A stretch of 64,000 bases of DNA from Vibrio splendidus (GCF_002873455.1 NZ_MCUN01000052.1:89692-153691), one strand, 5' to 3'; shown: positions 17,159-27,291, counted from the stretch's first letter. The notes: generated by a model from the letters alone, not told the origin. Program-made: numbers and translations.

Positions 17159-17435
17159 TTCAACGATTTCCTATTGGTCGTCTGGCTTTGTAATTATGAC
17201 TTCAGTTTTAATTATAGTGGCTATTTGTTTATGAGCTCTGTCGCGAACTTAGCGATACTTTCTTAGTAACTATCGCAACGGTCAGTATCTGAACGCAACA
17301 GAGCAGAATATCGCTTATGGTGTGTCGTTATAAAGTTCGATTGTTACTGCAATATGACACCTCAAGTTTAATGGTCACGTTGTTTGTTCAATATCTAAAT
17401 GCGAACCAGCCAATACGAGCCAGTCGCTAACGCAC
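17159..17435 (-). other. Gap between mltF terminator and the small basic gene
   Basis: No ORF is supported. The segment should hold the promoter of the 44-residue gene, transcribed leftward; no clear elements were identified. Confidence 0.4.
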
Positions 17436-17470
17436 AAAAAAAAGAGCAATGCTAAATTGCATTGCTCTTT
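17436..17470 (-). terminator. Terminator of mltF
   Basis: A perfect 12-bp stem (17441-17452 with 17459-17470) with a 6-base loop is followed on the minus strand by eight T. It begins 6 bases past the mltF stop. Confidence 0.93.
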
Positions 17471-17475
17471 TTCAT

Positions 17476-19047
17476 TTACTTGGAAGACTCGGTATTGCTC
17501 ATAGCGGGTTCTGCCGCGCTGATTGTTGATTCAGCGCCGGAGATCTCTAAAGGAGGGATAACCACCAAACCTTCAAGGCTAGCTTCTTCCTCTTTGTTAC
17601 GTTTATTCACATGACCAATAATGCTTTGGTAATAACGACGAATGTTCTCAACGTAATTCCTTGCTTCATCACCACGCGCATAACCGTAACGAGTTTTACT
17701 GTAGTACTTCTTCTGTTTTAGTAGAGGCAGCCTGTCTTTTACATCACCCCAAGCGTCAGGGTTGCCGCCTTGTGCTTTGGTTAAGCGGCGTGCATCCATC
17801 ATGTGACCGTAACCTACGTTATATGATGCGAGGGCGAACCAGATCTTTTCATGTTGGGTGATAGAGTCTGGAACTCGATTTACGATACGACGCAAGTATT
17901 CTACACCACCTTGTACCGACTGTTTCGGGTCAAGACGGTTGGTTACACCCACACTTTTTGCTGTTGGTAGTGTCAACATCATCATGCCACGAACACCGGT
18001 TGGAGAACGTGCAACAGGGTTCCAGTGTGACTCTTGGTATGCTAAAGCAGCAATCAAGCGCCAATCAAATTCTTGTGAGTATTTCTGAAACAGTGGCGAC
18101 CATTTTGGTAGCTTGCTGTCTAGCGCTCGGATAAAGGCACGCGTATCAACATAATCAAAGGTACCAATGTGACCGATGTACTTCTCTTCCAATGACGCTA
18201 GTTCACCAGATTGTTTTAGGTTACCAAAGAACTCAATCAGCAATGCATACAGGCTTTCATCTTCTGAACGCTCTAAATACCAAGAGATAGGTTGGTCTTC
18301 TGTCAGCTCAAATGCCAAAGCGACGTCTGGGTACAAACGCTGTGCTAGTGATAGCTCAATCGAGTCCGCTACCGTAAACAAGCGTTCGCCGGTCGACACT
18401 TCTTTTAGCAGGTCATTGATGTCTGCATTACCAACTGAATCGTAGATAAAGTCATCGTGCGTGTTCTGTAGCTGTTTTAGTGTTGGTTCGAAGTGTGAAT
18501 CTTTCACTACAACTAAAGACGACGTCAGTGCTTCACTTGATGCCGCTTCTTCTGATTCAGCTTGCGTTTTTGTAAATTCAGCTTGACGATCATTTTCAAA
18601 CTTGATCAGTTGATCGAGGTTTCTTGGTCGCCATTGACCTTTTTTGTACACGACTTGTTGGCTTACATAGTAATAAGCTGGCGCAGCGCGATAAGCACGT
18701 GTCAGGTTGTTGTTTTGAGTTAACCCGGTCGCGATAAGATCGATTTCGCCTTTCTTTAAGGCTGGAAATAGGCCGGATAAGCGGTATGCAGGTTTAACCT
18801 CAAGCTTTACACCAAGCTCTTGCGCAAACTCGCGAGCTAACTCGTAATCCAAGCCTGCTGGGCCATCGGGACCAATGTAATAAGAGAGTTGGTTATTCAG
18901 GGTGCCGACACGAAGAACACCGCGATCTCGTATCTGCTCAAGGACACTTTTAGGTTCAGACTCAATCTGGCATCCAGCTAGCCCAAAAAGAGCAATAGCA
19001 AGCAGAAGGAACTTAGACGAAAAGATGAGCGTAAATTTAGGCATCAA
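17476..19047 (-). CDS. mltF: Membrane-bound lytic murein transglycosylase F
   Basis: Outer-membrane lipoprotein that cleaves peptidoglycan to 1,6-anhydro-muropeptides. 523 residues, close to E. coli MltF. A lipobox signal peptide ends in LFGLAGC with Cys26 as lipidation site. A solute-binding-protein-like domain (about 40-290; RVGTLNNQLSYYIGPDGP) is followed by the SLT domain from about 310. That domain has the catalytic Glu in LAYQESHWNP, then PTGVRGMMMLTLPTA and LASYNVGYGH. It is divergent from purL, an arrangement common in gamma-proteobacteria. AmpG, which imports the anhydro-muropeptides, is encoded elsewhere in the window. Confidence 0.95.
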   Translation of the reverse strand: MMPKFTLIFSSKFLLLAIALFGLAGCQIESEPKSVLEQIRDRGVLRVGTLNNQLSYYIGPDGPAGLDYELAREFAQELGVKLEVKPAYRLSGLFPALKKGEIDLIATGLTQNNNLTRAYRAAPAYYYVSQQVVYKKGQWRPRNLDQLIKFENDRQAEFTKTQAESEEAASSEALTSSLVVVKDSHFEPTLKQLQNTHDDFIYDSVGNADINDLLKEVSTGERLFTVADSIELSLAQRLYPDVALAFELTEDQPISWYLERSEDESLYALLIEFFGNLKQSGELASLEEKYIGHIGTFDYVDTRAFIRALDSKLPKWSPLFQKYSQEFDWRLIAALAYQESHWNPVARSPTGVRGMMMLTLPTAKSVGVTNRLDPKQSVQGGVEYLRRIVNRVPDSITQHEKIWFALASYNVGYGHMMDARRLTKAQGGNPDAWGDVKDRLPLLKQKKYYSKTRYGYARGDEARNYVENIRRYYQSIIGHVNKRNKEEEASLEGLVVIPPLEISGAESTISAAEPAMSNTESSK

Positions 19048-19181
19048 AATGAAATCTCGAAAAGTGGAAGCCCCTTTATACCAAACCCCGCAAGGCTGGC
19101 AAAGCAGGTTTATTTAAACAGTTGTAAAAGTGCTGATAAATGCAGCAAAACTGTCATTTATATCGTTAGATGAAAAAAATA

Positions 19182-19197
19182 ACGCAAACGGTTGCTT
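19182..19197 (+). promoter_or_regulatory. PurR operator upstream of purL
   Basis: ACGCAAACGGTTGCTT matches the PurR palindrome ACGCAAACGTTTGCGT at 13 of 16 positions. It lies just upstream of the putative purL promoter, consistent with purine repression of purL. Confidence 0.8.
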
Positions 19198-19203
19198 TTG
19201 GTG

Positions 19204-19232
19204 TTACGTCACAAAAAGAAATGCTTTATAAT
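19204..19232 (+). promoter_or_regulatory. Probable sigma-70 promoter of purL
   Basis: A perfect -10 TATAAT lies at 19227-19232. A weak -35 (TTACGT, 19204-19209) is 17 bases upstream. Transcription would begin near 19239 and leave a leader of about 135 bases with no recognised riboswitch. Confidence 0.6.
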
Positions 19233-19373
19233 GCGCTCGCATTGAAGAGGTGGAATCGGCATAGGTTTGTTAACCTTCGGGAATAGCTTCGAAGAAAACA
19301 GTTAGGTTGTTCCTATAACCCACTGAATTTATTCCAATATCACCTTAATCAACTGCATAAGAGACCTAAGCAC

Positions 19374-22300
19374 ATGAGAATTTTGCGTGGCTCCCCAGCT
19401 CTATCTGAGTTTCGTGTTAACAAGCTTTTAGAGCTTTGTCGTGAATTAAGCTTACCTGTTACAGGTATTTACGCTGAGTTTGCCCACTTTGCTGATTTAA
19501 CGGCAGACCTAGATGCGTCTGAAGTTGAGAAGCTAGAAAAGCTACTGACTTACGGTCCAACGATTGAAGAGCATGAACCTGAAGGTTTGTTGCTGCTTGC
19601 AACGCCACGCCCGGGCACTATCTCGCCTTGGTCTTCAAAATCAACAGATATCGCACACAACTGTGGGCTGGCTAAAGTGTCACGTCTAGAGCGCGGTACT
19701 GCTTTCTACATTGAAACCTCTTCTGAACTTTCTGAGCTTCAACTTGTTGAGCTGAAAGCGATCCTGCACGACCGTATGATGGAAGTGGTTTTCACTGACT
19801 TCGAATCGGCAGCAGCACTATTCACAGTTGCTGAGCCTGCTCCTTATGCGGAAGTTGACCTATTAACTGGTGGACGTAAAGCGCTTGAAAAAGCAAACGT
19901 TACCTTAGGTCTTGCACTTGCAGAAGATGAGATTGATTACCTTCTTGAAAGCTTCACAGAGAAGCTAGGTCGCAACCCGACTGACATCGAGCTAATGATG
20001 TTTGCACAAGCGAACTCAGAGCACTGTCGTCACAAGATCTTTAACGCTGATTGGACTATCGATGGCGTTAAGCAAGAAAAATCATTGTTCAAGATGATTA
20101 AGAACACCTTTGAAACGACACCAGAGCACGTTTTGTCTGCTTACAAAGATAACGCAGCGGTAATGACAGGTTCTGAAGTCGGTCGTTTCTTCCCAGATCC
20201 AGAAACTCGCCAATACAACTACCACCAAGAGAAAACACACATCTTGATGAAAGTTGAAACGCACAACCACCCAACGGCAATCTCTCCATGGCCGGGCGCA
20301 TCAACAGGTTCTGGCGGTGAAATCCGTGATGAAGGCGCGACTGGTATTGGTGGTAAGCCAAAAGCGGGTCTAGTTGCTTTTTCAGTATCTAACCTTAAGA
20401 TCCCGAACTTCGTTCAACCTTGGGAAACTGACTTTGGTAAGCCAAGCCGTATCGTTACTGCTTTGGATATCATGCTTGAAGGTCCTCTTGGTGGCGCAGC
20501 ATTCAACAACGAATTTGGTCGTCCAAACCTATTAGGTTACTTCCGTACTTACGAAGAGAAAGTAAACTCTCACGCAGGTGAAGAAGTGCGTGGTTACCAC
20601 AAGCCAATCATGCTTGCTGGTGGTCTTGGTAATATTCGTGATGATCATGTTCAGAAGAAAGAGATCCCAGTAGGTGCAAGCCTAATCGTTCTTGGCGGTC
20701 CAGCAATGAACATCGGCCTTGGTGGCGGTGCGGCATCTTCAATGGATTCTGGTTCTTCTTCTGAAGATTTAGATTTCGCTTCAGTACAACGTGAAAACCC
20801 AGAAATGGAACGTCGTTGCCAAGAAGTTATCGACCGTTGTTGGCAGCTTGGTGATGCGAACCCAATCGCATTCATCCACGATGTGGGCGCGGGCGGTATC
20901 TCGAATGCACTTCCTGAGCTAGTAGACGATGGCGAGCGTGGCGGTATCTTTAACCTACGTGACGTGCCAAACGATGAGCCGGGCATGAGCCCACTTGAAA
21001 TCTGGTGTAACGAATCTCAAGAGCGTTACGTAATGGCGGTTGCTGATAAAGACTTAGCGACATTTGAAGCGATTTGTAAGCGTGAACGCGCTCCATTCGC
21101 GATTGTTGGTAAAGCGACAGAAGAACGTGATCTTAAACTAGAAGATTCACACTTCGACAACACGCCAATCGACATGCCAATGGACATCTTATTAGGTAAA
21201 ACACCTAAGATGCACCGTGACGCGAAAACGTTGAAAGCTAATAACCCTGCAATCGACCGTTCTGGTATCGAACTGAACGAAGCGGTTGACCGTGTTCTTC
21301 GCTTACCAACAGTGGCAGAGAAAACATTCCTTATCACCATTGGTGACCGCTCGGTAACTGGCCTTGTAGCTCGTGATCAAATGGTTGGCCCATGGCAGGT
21401 TCCAGTAGCAAACTGCGCAGTAACGGCAGCAAGCTATGACTCTTACCACGGTGAGGCAATGTCTCTTGGTGAGCGTACGCCAGTCGCACTTCTAGACTTT
21501 GGCGCGTCAGCTCGTCTAGCGGTTGGTGAAGCGATCACTAACATCGCAGCAACCAACATCGGCGATATCAAACACATTAAACTGTCGGCTAACTGGATGT
21601 CTCCAGCGGGTCACCCTGGTGAGGATGCAGGTCTTTACGAAGCGGTTAAAGCGGTTGGTGAAGAACTATGTCCGGCACTGGGTCTAACTATCCCAGTGGG
21701 TAAAGACTCAATGTCGATGAAGACTAAGTGGGAAGAGAACGGCGAGCAGAAAGAAGTCACGTCTCCGCTATCTCTTGTTATCACAGCGTTTGCTCGTGTT
21801 GAAGATGTTCGTAAGACGATTACTCCTCAACTACGCACCCCTGATAACCTTGAAGGACTAGGCAACACTTCTCTAGTTCTTATCGACCTAGGTAACGGCA
21901 AAAACCGTATGGGTGCAACAGCTCTTGCACAGGTTTACAAGCAGCTTGGTGATAAGCCAGCAGACGTAGACAACGCAGCACAGTTAAAAGGTTTCTATGA
22001 AGGCGTTCAAGCGCTTGTAGCAAACGACCAAGTTGTGGCTTACCACGATAAAGGCGATGGCGGTTTATTTGTAACGCTAGCTGAAATGGCGTTCGCAGGT
22101 CACTGTGGCGTTCAAGCTAATATCGAAGCATTAGGCGAAGACACACTAGCAGCACTATTCAACGAAGAGCTAGGTGCAGTTATCCAAGTTCGTAACGACG
22201 ACCTAGATGCAGTCCTTTCTACTCTTGCAGCCAATGGCCTAGAAGCGTGTTCACATGTAATCGGCTCTGTTGCTGATTCTGATGAGCTAGTGATTAAGTC

Positions 22301-23285
22301 AGGCGCAGACGTTGTAATCCAACGTAACCGTACTGAACTACGTACTATCTGGGCTGAAACGACGCATAAGATGCAAGGTTTACGTGATAACCCAGTGTGT
22401 GCTGACCAAGAGCATGAAGCGAAGAAAGACAACTCAGACCCAGGTCTAAACGTTAGCCTAAGCTTTGATGTGAACGAAGACATTGCTGCTCCTTATATTA
22501 ATAAGGGCGCTAAGCCTAAGATGGCAATTCTACGTGAGCAGGGTGTTAACTCTCACGTTGAAATGGCAGCAGCATTCGACCGTGCAGGCTTCGAAGCAAC
22601 CGATATTCACATGAGCGATATCCTAACGGGTCAAGCAGTTCTAGAAGAGTACAACGGCCTTGTGGCTTGTGGTGGCTTCTCTTACGGTGATGTACTAGGC
22701 GCAGGTGAAGGTTGGGCTAAATCAGTTCTGTTCAACGACTCTACGCGTGACCAGTTTGAAAACTTCTTCAAGCGTGAAGATACTTTCTCTCTAGGTGTGT
22801 GTAACGGTTGTCAGATGTTGTCTAATCTACGTGAATTGATTCCTGGCGCTGAATACTGGCCACGTTTCGTTCGCAACGAATCAGAGCGTTTTGAAGCTCG
22901 TTTCAGCCTAGTTGAAGTTCAGAAATCTGATTCTGTATTCTTCAACGGTATGGAAGGTTCTCGTATGCCAATCGCTGTTTCTCACGGTGAGGGCCGCGTA
23001 GAAGTGCGTGACAACGACCACCTAAACGCGATTGAAAATTCAGGCACGGTTGCTCTACGTTACGTTGATAACAACGGTAACCAAACGCAGCAATACCCGA
23101 ATAACCCTAATGGTTCGCCAAACGCTATCACAGGTTTAACGACTACAGACGGCCGCGTGACTATCATGATGCCGCACCCAGAGCGTGTATTCCGTACGGT
23201 TGCTAACTCTTGGTCTCCAGAAGGTTGGGGCGAGAACGGCGCTTGGATGCGTATGTTCCAAAATGCACGTAAGAATGTGGGTTAA
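19374..23285 (+). CDS. purL: Phosphoribosylformylglycinamidine synthase (FGAM synthetase)
   Basis: Fourth step of de novo purine synthesis: FGAR + ATP + glutamine to FGAM. 1303 residues, the large single-chain gamma-proteobacterial form. Order: PurS-like N-terminal domain (MRILRGSPALSEFRVNKLL), linker, and duplicated AIR-synthase-like halves, including the conserved NSEHCRHKIFNADW and MKVETHNHPTAISPWPG segments. The C-terminal glutamine amidotransferase has nucleophile Cys1143 in GVCNGCQML and partners His1268/Glu1270 in PHPERVF. Single gene under a PurR box, ending at a strong terminator. No missing catalytic residue was seen. Confidence 0.98.
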   Translation: MRILRGSPALSEFRVNKLLELCRELSLPVTGIYAEFAHFADLTADLDASEVEKLEKLLTYGPTIEEHEPEGLLLLATPRPGTISPWSSKSTDIAHNCGLAKVSRLERGTAFYIETSSELSELQLVELKAILHDRMMEVVFTDFESAAALFTVAEPAPYAEVDLLTGGRKALEKANVTLGLALAEDEIDYLLESFTEKLGRNPTDIELMMFAQANSEHCRHKIFNADWTIDGVKQEKSLFKMIKNTFETTPEHVLSAYKDNAAVMTGSEVGRFFPDPETRQYNYHQEKTHILMKVETHNHPTAISPWPGASTGSGGEIRDEGATGIGGKPKAGLVAFSVSNLKIPNFVQPWETDFGKPSRIVTALDIMLEGPLGGAAFNNEFGRPNLLGYFRTYEEKVNSHAGEEVRGYHKPIMLAGGLGNIRDDHVQKKEIPVGASLIVLGGPAMNIGLGGGAASSMDSGSSSEDLDFASVQRENPEMERRCQEVIDRCWQLGDANPIAFIHDVGAGGISNALPELVDDGERGGIFNLRDVPNDEPGMSPLEIWCNESQERYVMAVADKDLATFEAICKRERAPFAIVGKATEERDLKLEDSHFDNTPIDMPMDILLGKTPKMHRDAKTLKANNPAIDRSGIELNEAVDRVLRLPTVAEKTFLITIGDRSVTGLVARDQMVGPWQVPVANCAVTAASYDSYHGEAMSLGERTPVALLDFGASARLAVGEAITNIAATNIGDIKHIKLSANWMSPAGHPGEDAGLYEAVKAVGEELCPALGLTIPVGKDSMSMKTKWEENGEQKEVTSPLSLVITAFARVEDVRKTITPQLRTPDNLEGLGNTSLVLIDLGNGKNRMGATALAQVYKQLGDKPADVDNAAQLKGFYEGVQALVANDQVVAYHDKGDGGLFVTLAEMAFAGHCGVQANIEALGEDTLAALFNEELGAVIQVRNDDLDAVLSTLAANGLEACSHVIGSVADSDELVIKSGADVVIQRNRTELRTIWAETTHKMQGLRDNPVCADQEHEAKKDNSDPGLNVSLSFDVNEDIAAPYINKGAKPKMAILREQGVNSHVEMAAAFDRAGFEATDIHMSDILTGQAVLEEYNGLVACGGFSYGDVLGAGEGWAKSVLFNDSTRDQFENFFKREDTFSLGVCNGCQMLSNLRELIPGAEYWPRFVRNESERFEARFSLVEVQKSDSVFFNGMEGSRMPIAVSHGEGRVEVRDNDHLNAIENSGTVALRYVDNNGNQTQQYPNNPNGSPNAITGLTTTDGRVTIMMPHPERVFRTVANSWSPEGWGENGAWMRMFQNARKNVG

Positions 23286-23322
23286 TCTGGTTCTTTAAGC
23301 AGATAGACTCAACAACATGAGA

Positions 23323-23354
23323 AAAGCGTAGATCGAAAGGTCTGCGCTTTTTTT
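23323..23354 (+). terminator. Terminator of purL
   Basis: A 12-bp stem with two G-U pairs is closed by a GAAA tetraloop and followed by T residues. Confidence 0.9.
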
Positions 23355-23538
23355 ATATCTCTAACTTTATGAACCAGAGCGAAATAATTGAGGTTTGCAG
23401 TTTGCTGTTCTAAAAAACTCCACTACGCTAAATGTTATGGAATCAATTTGTTAGGCGGATAATTTCTGTAATCAAACAGGGAGAGTTTTGTTCAGCTATG
23501 CAAAAACTGAATCAATCATTGTGGCATAAGAGGGAACT

Positions 23539-24072
23539 ATGAAAACAACAATTACAAAAGCCGTTGCAGTGGCAGCGATTGTCATGTCGTTAGCTGGGTG
23601 TGTGGGTAGTAATGCGGTTACTGGGAAATTGATGAAGTTCAACGTTGAGGTTGTAGACAACCGTTACGCTCGTGCTGGTGTCAACTTCTTGCTTGCTCCA
23701 GTTTACGCTTTAACATTCGCAGCCGATTATATCGTATTTAACTCGATCGAATTCTGGGCGGGTAAAAACCCACTCACTGGCGCGCCTCACATTTTCGATA
23801 GCAAAGTTGATACCATGTTTGACGTGAACGATAGCCTAGATGATTCGCTGAAAGAGGCCCCACTTGGCTTCAACAATCGTCATATTGAGCAAGGTGAAAT
23901 GCAACAAATTGATGAAAATACGATACGTATGGACATCACCTACAATGACGGACAAAAAGCAATCTTGTTGGGTGTTCGTGATGGCGACAAAGTCAGCTAC
24001 TACATGAATGGCACGTTAGTCTCAGAAACCTCAATTCAGGCTCTTGAACAGCTAGCAGCAGAAAAAGCATAA
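23539..24072 (+). CDS. DUF3332-family lipoprotein
   Basis: A 177-residue predicted lipoprotein: signal MKTTITKAVAVAAIVMSLAGC with Cys21 in the lipobox LAGC and Val/Gly after it, so outer-membrane sorting is likely. The family pattern (NRYARAGVNFLLAPVYALTFAADYIVFNSI) is typical of the uncharacterised DUF3332 proteins; one moderately hydrophobic segment lies at about 50-70. RBS AGAGGG lies 7 bases before the start. Function unknown. Monocistronic, convergent with dapD and sharing a bidirectional terminator. Confidence 0.8.
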   Translation: MKTTITKAVAVAAIVMSLAGCVGSNAVTGKLMKFNVEVVDNRYARAGVNFLLAPVYALTFAADYIVFNSIEFWAGKNPLTGAPHIFDSKVDTMFDVNDSLDDSLKEAPLGFNNRHIEQGEMQQIDENTIRMDITYNDGQKAILLGVRDGDKVSYYMNGTLVSETSIQALEQLAAEKA

Positions 24073-24099
24073 CTTTCAATTCTTTACCGATATAAAAGA

Positions 24100-24129
24100 A
24101 AAGCCGCTGGATTAAACCCCAGCGGCTTT
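24100..24129. terminator. Bidirectional terminator between the DUF3332 gene and dapD
   Basis: A perfect 11-bp GC-rich stem (AAAGCCGCTGG/CCAGCGGCTTT) has an 8-base loop; T-rich tracts follow it on both strands. Confidence 0.88.
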
Positions 24130-24169
24130 GTAGTTTTTAGTAACTAGTAATTTAGCACCTAACGTTAGA

Positions 24170-25201
24170 TTAGTTGTTGCTGTGTAGCTCGCTGTTCAGT
24201 TCAACAGATGACTTGTTCGCTAGACACTCAATTTGGCCAGTAATCGAGTTACGACGGAATAGAAGATCAGAAACACCAGCTAAGTCGCGAGCTTTAATGA
24301 TTTCTACTTCGTTGCCTTCTTTATCTAACATGCGAACCTTAGTACCCGCAGTCACGTAAAGACCAGACTCAACCGTACAGCGGTCGCCCATTGGGAAGCC
24401 AAGACCAGCGTTTGCGCCTAGTAGGCAGTTTTCACCGATAGAGATAACCATAGTGCCGCCACCAGACAGAGTACCCATGATAGAAGCGCCGCCGCCGATG
24501 TCAGAACCGTTACCCACAACAACACCCGCAGAGATACGACCTTCAACCATGCTTACGCCAGTAGTACCTGCATTGAAGTTGATGAAACCTTCGTGCATTA
24601 CTGTTGTGCCTTCGCCTACGTGTGCGCCAAGACGAACACGAGAAGTGTCAGCAATGCGAATACCTGTTGGTACGACGTAATCTACCATTTTAGGGAACTT
24701 GTCTACGCAATCTACAGATAGAGCGCGACCAGCAAGGCGAGCTTCGATTTGACGCTCAGCTAGCTCTGGAAGATCGATAGGGCCTTCGTTTGTCCATGCG
24801 ATGTTGTGCAGTAGACCGAAGATGCCGTCCAGTACTGTACCGTGCGGTTGTACTAGGCGGTTAGAGATAAGTTGTAGTTTTAGGAAGCCTTCAGCAACTG
24901 ATGCTGGCTTCTCGTCAGCCGCAAGAACAACAAGAACAAGTGGCTGCTCAGATGCTGCTGCTTTTTCTGCGAAAGATGCGTTTGCTGCATCATCGTTTGC
25001 TGAGAATGCTTTCGCTAGTTCTGCGCTTTGTGCAGCAGAGATTTCGATAGCTTGGTTGCCTTCAGTGTAACCTGCAACTTCTGCCACAGCTGCTACAAGA
25101 GCATCGCTTGGGTTTAGAAGTGGGTTAGGGAAGAACGCTTCAATGATTTTATTGTCGCGGTTTTTGGTTGCCGTACCGAAGGCTAGTGAAAAGTAAGCCA
25201 T
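24170..25201 (-). CDS. dapD: 2,3,4,5-tetrahydropyridine-2,6-dicarboxylate N-succinyltransferase (long form)
   Basis: Lysine/diaminopimelate pathway: succinylates tetrahydrodipicolinate using succinyl-CoA. 343 residues, the longer DapD type known from Vibrio, Pseudomonas and actinobacteria, not the 274-residue E. coli type. A left-handed beta-helix is visible as hexapeptide repeats (residues about 185-290: VRLGAHVGEGTTVMHEGFIN, VEGRISAGVVVGNGSDIGGG). The N-terminal alpha/beta domain precedes it. Product feeds both lysine and cell-wall synthesis. Single gene with a 228-base upstream gap. Confidence 0.94.
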   Translation of the reverse strand: MAYFSLAFGTATKNRDNKIIEAFFPNPLLNPSDALVAAVAEVAGYTEGNQAIEISAAQSAELAKAFSANDDAANASFAEKAAASEQPLVLVVLAADEKPASVAEGFLKLQLISNRLVQPHGTVLDGIFGLLHNIAWTNEGPIDLPELAERQIEARLAGRALSVDCVDKFPKMVDYVVPTGIRIADTSRVRLGAHVGEGTTVMHEGFINFNAGTTGVSMVEGRISAGVVVGNGSDIGGGASIMGTLSGGGTMVISIGENCLLGANAGLGFPMGDRCTVESGLYVTAGTKVRMLDKEGNEVEIIKARDLAGVSDLLFRRNSITGQIECLANKSSVELNSELHSNN

Positions 25202-25429
25202 GTTGAATCTCCATGTGTTGAGTCTTGATTTTGCTATTCAATAACAGCGGCTCGAATAACAAGCGCTGCCGTTAGCAAAGTTAATTTAATTGCGTTCATC
25301 ATAAAGAGAGCGCCCTCGTTATGAAAGGGCGTATCGGGATAAAGTCTGTAAAATGATATTGCTTGTCTTTTTAGCGATAGTTTTCTGCAATGAGAAAATG
25401 ATGCAGTTCAACATAATTATGGTCGTACT

Positions 25430-26071
25430 CTAGATAAACAGCGCCTTGTACGCCTGTTCAATCCCTTCAATCAACATCTGCATACCGATAACTGCGAGTA
25501 TTAAACCCATCATTCGAGTAATTACGTTCAGTGCGCTTGGTCCTACAGCTTTAACGAAGCGTTCGCCGAATACAAATAAGACATAGGTTAGGGTGCAGAG
25601 GAGGCCAAATGCCACGATGGTAATGATGGTCTCGTAGATTCCTTCGGTACTGGCAAAGTTCATCGCAGTGGCAATGGTGCCCGGGCCAGCCAGTATTGGC
25701 ATGGCTAAAGGTGATACGGCGATACTTAGAGCTGCGTCTCGCTGGGCATCTGAGTTTACTTTCTCTTTTGCTTTTGAATGTGTTGAATCACCCTGCAGCA
25801 TGTGAAAGCCAATCAAAAAGACCAGAATGCCGCCTGTGATGCGCAGTGCGTACAGCGTGATACCAAAGAGGTCAAAGATCAGTTTGCCAGAAATCGCAAA
25901 AGTACTGACGATAACGAAGGCGATAAGTACCGATCGGAATGCGATAGATTTAACCGTTTCCCTGTCATTATCACCGGTTAATCCAAGAAAGATTGGCGTA
26001 TTAGCGATAGGGTTCATAATGGCAAAAAAGCCCATGAACACGGTAATGGTATGAATGATGAGCTCTTTCAT
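25430..26071 (-). CDS. MarC-family integral membrane protein
   Basis: A 213-residue inner-membrane protein with about six hydrophobic segments. The N-terminus MKELIIHTITVFMGFFAIMN continues into the NPIANTPIFLGLT segment typical of the MarC/YhgN/YchE family. The ATG at 26071 has AAGGA 5 bases upstream; a reading from 26134 adds 21 residues without a ribosome site and is rejected. MarC itself was once linked to antibiotic resistance, but the family has no settled function. Neighbours give no clue. Confidence 0.83.
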   Translation of the reverse strand: MKELIIHTITVFMGFFAIMNPIANTPIFLGLTGDNDRETVKSIAFRSVLIAFVIVSTFAISGKLIFDLFGITLYALRITGGILVFLIGFHMLQGDSTHSKAKEKVNSDAQRDAALSIAVSPLAMPILAGPGTIATAMNFASTEGIYETIITIVAFGLLCTLTYVLFVFGERFVKAVGPSALNVITRMMGLILAVIGMQMLIEGIEQAYKALFI

Positions 26072-26171
26072 ATTATTCCTTTGAAAAGATGCAGTTAAAT
26101 ACCTAGCGATAGGTGTATTTAATCTTAGATACAAATAATTATTAGAAATAGATAGTAGAGCAAGTGTGAAT

Positions 26172-26201
26172 AAAAAACAGCCAGCATAAGGCTGGCTGTT
26201 T
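26172..26201 (-). terminator. Terminator of the NifU-like/GGGtGRT operon
   Basis: The 11-bp stem AAACAGCCAGC/GCTGGCTGTTT has a 5-base loop and is followed by T on the minus strand. It lies about 100 bases past the stop of the GGGtGRT gene. Confidence 0.87.
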
Positions 26202-26301
26202 GATTTTAGTGATAGGTGTAGAGTTTTGGTCGTCTGTTATTGCTTGTTTCTCAGTTAACGGATTCTATTCTATGGATAGATCGTGGCGCTCAACGTTGTC
26301 G

Positions 26302-27291
26302 TTATGCGTTTTGAGATTCGCTCACTGCCACAGCCAATGCAACCGTCGCGCCGACCATTGGGTTGTTACCCATACCGATGAAGCCCATCATTGCCACGTG
26401 AGCCGGGACAGAAGAGCTACCGGCGAACTGAGCATCAGCGTGCATTCTGCCCATGGTATCTGTCATGCCGTAAGACGCTGGGCCTGCTGCCACGTTATCT
26501 GGGTGCAATGTTCGACCTGTACCGCCGCCTGAAGCAACTGAGAAGTAAGGTAAACCTTGGCGAGTACGTTCTGCTTTGTAGATACCCGCAACCGGGTGTT
26601 GGAAGCGCGTTGGGTTCGTTGAGTTACCCGTAATACTCACATCCACTTCTTCTCTGTGCATGATTGCCACGCCTTCACGTACATCATCAGCTCCGTAACA
26701 CAAGATCTCTCCGCGAGGGCCTTGTGAGAAGCGGCGACGTTCTGTTTCAACAAGCTCGCCTGTTTGGTAATCGTATTGAGTGCGAACATAGGTAAAACCA
26801 TTGATGCGAGAAATTAAGTAAGCTGCATCTTTACCTAGACCATTGAGTATTACCTTCAATGGGTTGTGACGTGATTTGTTGACGTTGAGTGCGATTTTAA
26901 TCGCACCTTCTGCAGCAGCAAAAGATTCATGGCCCGCAAGGAAAGCAAAGCAGTGGCTTTCTTCATTGAGAAGACGCGCAGCTAGTGCACCGTGGCCGAT
27001 TCCCACTTGGCGTTGCTCAGCAACACTACCGGGTTTGGTGAATGCTTGAAGGCCTTCGCCAATGATATTTGCTGCTTGTTCTGCGCTGGTGGCTTTGCGA
27101 AATAGCGCCAGTGCTGAGCCAAGGATATAAGCATCGGCAGCGCTTTCAAAAGCAATAGGTTGGGTATCCATCACTAACGCTTTTGGGTCGACATTGTGTG
27201 ATAGACAGTATTGGTTCGCCTGCTCTAAAGAGTCGAAGTTCATTTCTGCCAATACGCGAGTTACTGATTCATTAAATTGAGTGTTCATCAT
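26302..27291 (-). CDS. GGGtGRT protein (uncharacterised family)
   Basis: A 329-residue soluble protein named after its motif, here GGGTGRT at residues 255-261. The C-terminal third is glycine- and methionine-rich (YGMTDTMGRMHADAQFAG, MMGFIGMGNNPMVGATVALA) and strongly patterned, which suggests a conserved active or cofactor site. Three cysteines (QYCLS, SHCFAF, ILCYGA) and several histidines could bind metal. Family members are commonly found beside the NifU-like scaffold gene, as here (24-base gap). The enzymatic role is unknown to me. Co-transcribed from the riboswitch-led promoter. Confidence 0.85.
   Translation of the reverse strand: MMNTQFNESVTRVLAEMNFDSLEQANQYCLSHNVDPKALVMDTQPIAFESAADAYILGSALALFRKATSAEQAANIIGEGLQAFTKPGSVAEQRQVGIGHGALAARLLNEESHCFAFLAGHESFAAAEGAIKIALNVNKSRHNPLKVILNGLGKDAAYLISRINGFTYVRTQYDYQTGELVETERRRFSQGPRGEILCYGADDVREGVAIMHREEVDVSITGNSTNPTRFQHPVAGIYKAERTRQGLPYFSVASGGGTGRTLHPDNVAAGPASYGMTDTMGRMHADAQFAGSSSVPAHVAMMGFIGMGNNPMVGATVALAVAVSESQNA

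Noticed and set aside
17043..17234. Plus-strand ORF of 63 codons
   Set aside because: Antisense to the better supported 44-residue basic protein; hydrophobic nonsense composition.
19239..19373. purL leader considered as a purine riboswitch
   Set aside because: No purine or other known aptamer core; the PurR box explains regulation.
26200..26633. Two plus-strand ORFs over the end of the GGGtGRT gene
   Set aside because: Cys/His/Arg-rich shadows of the minus-strand gene.
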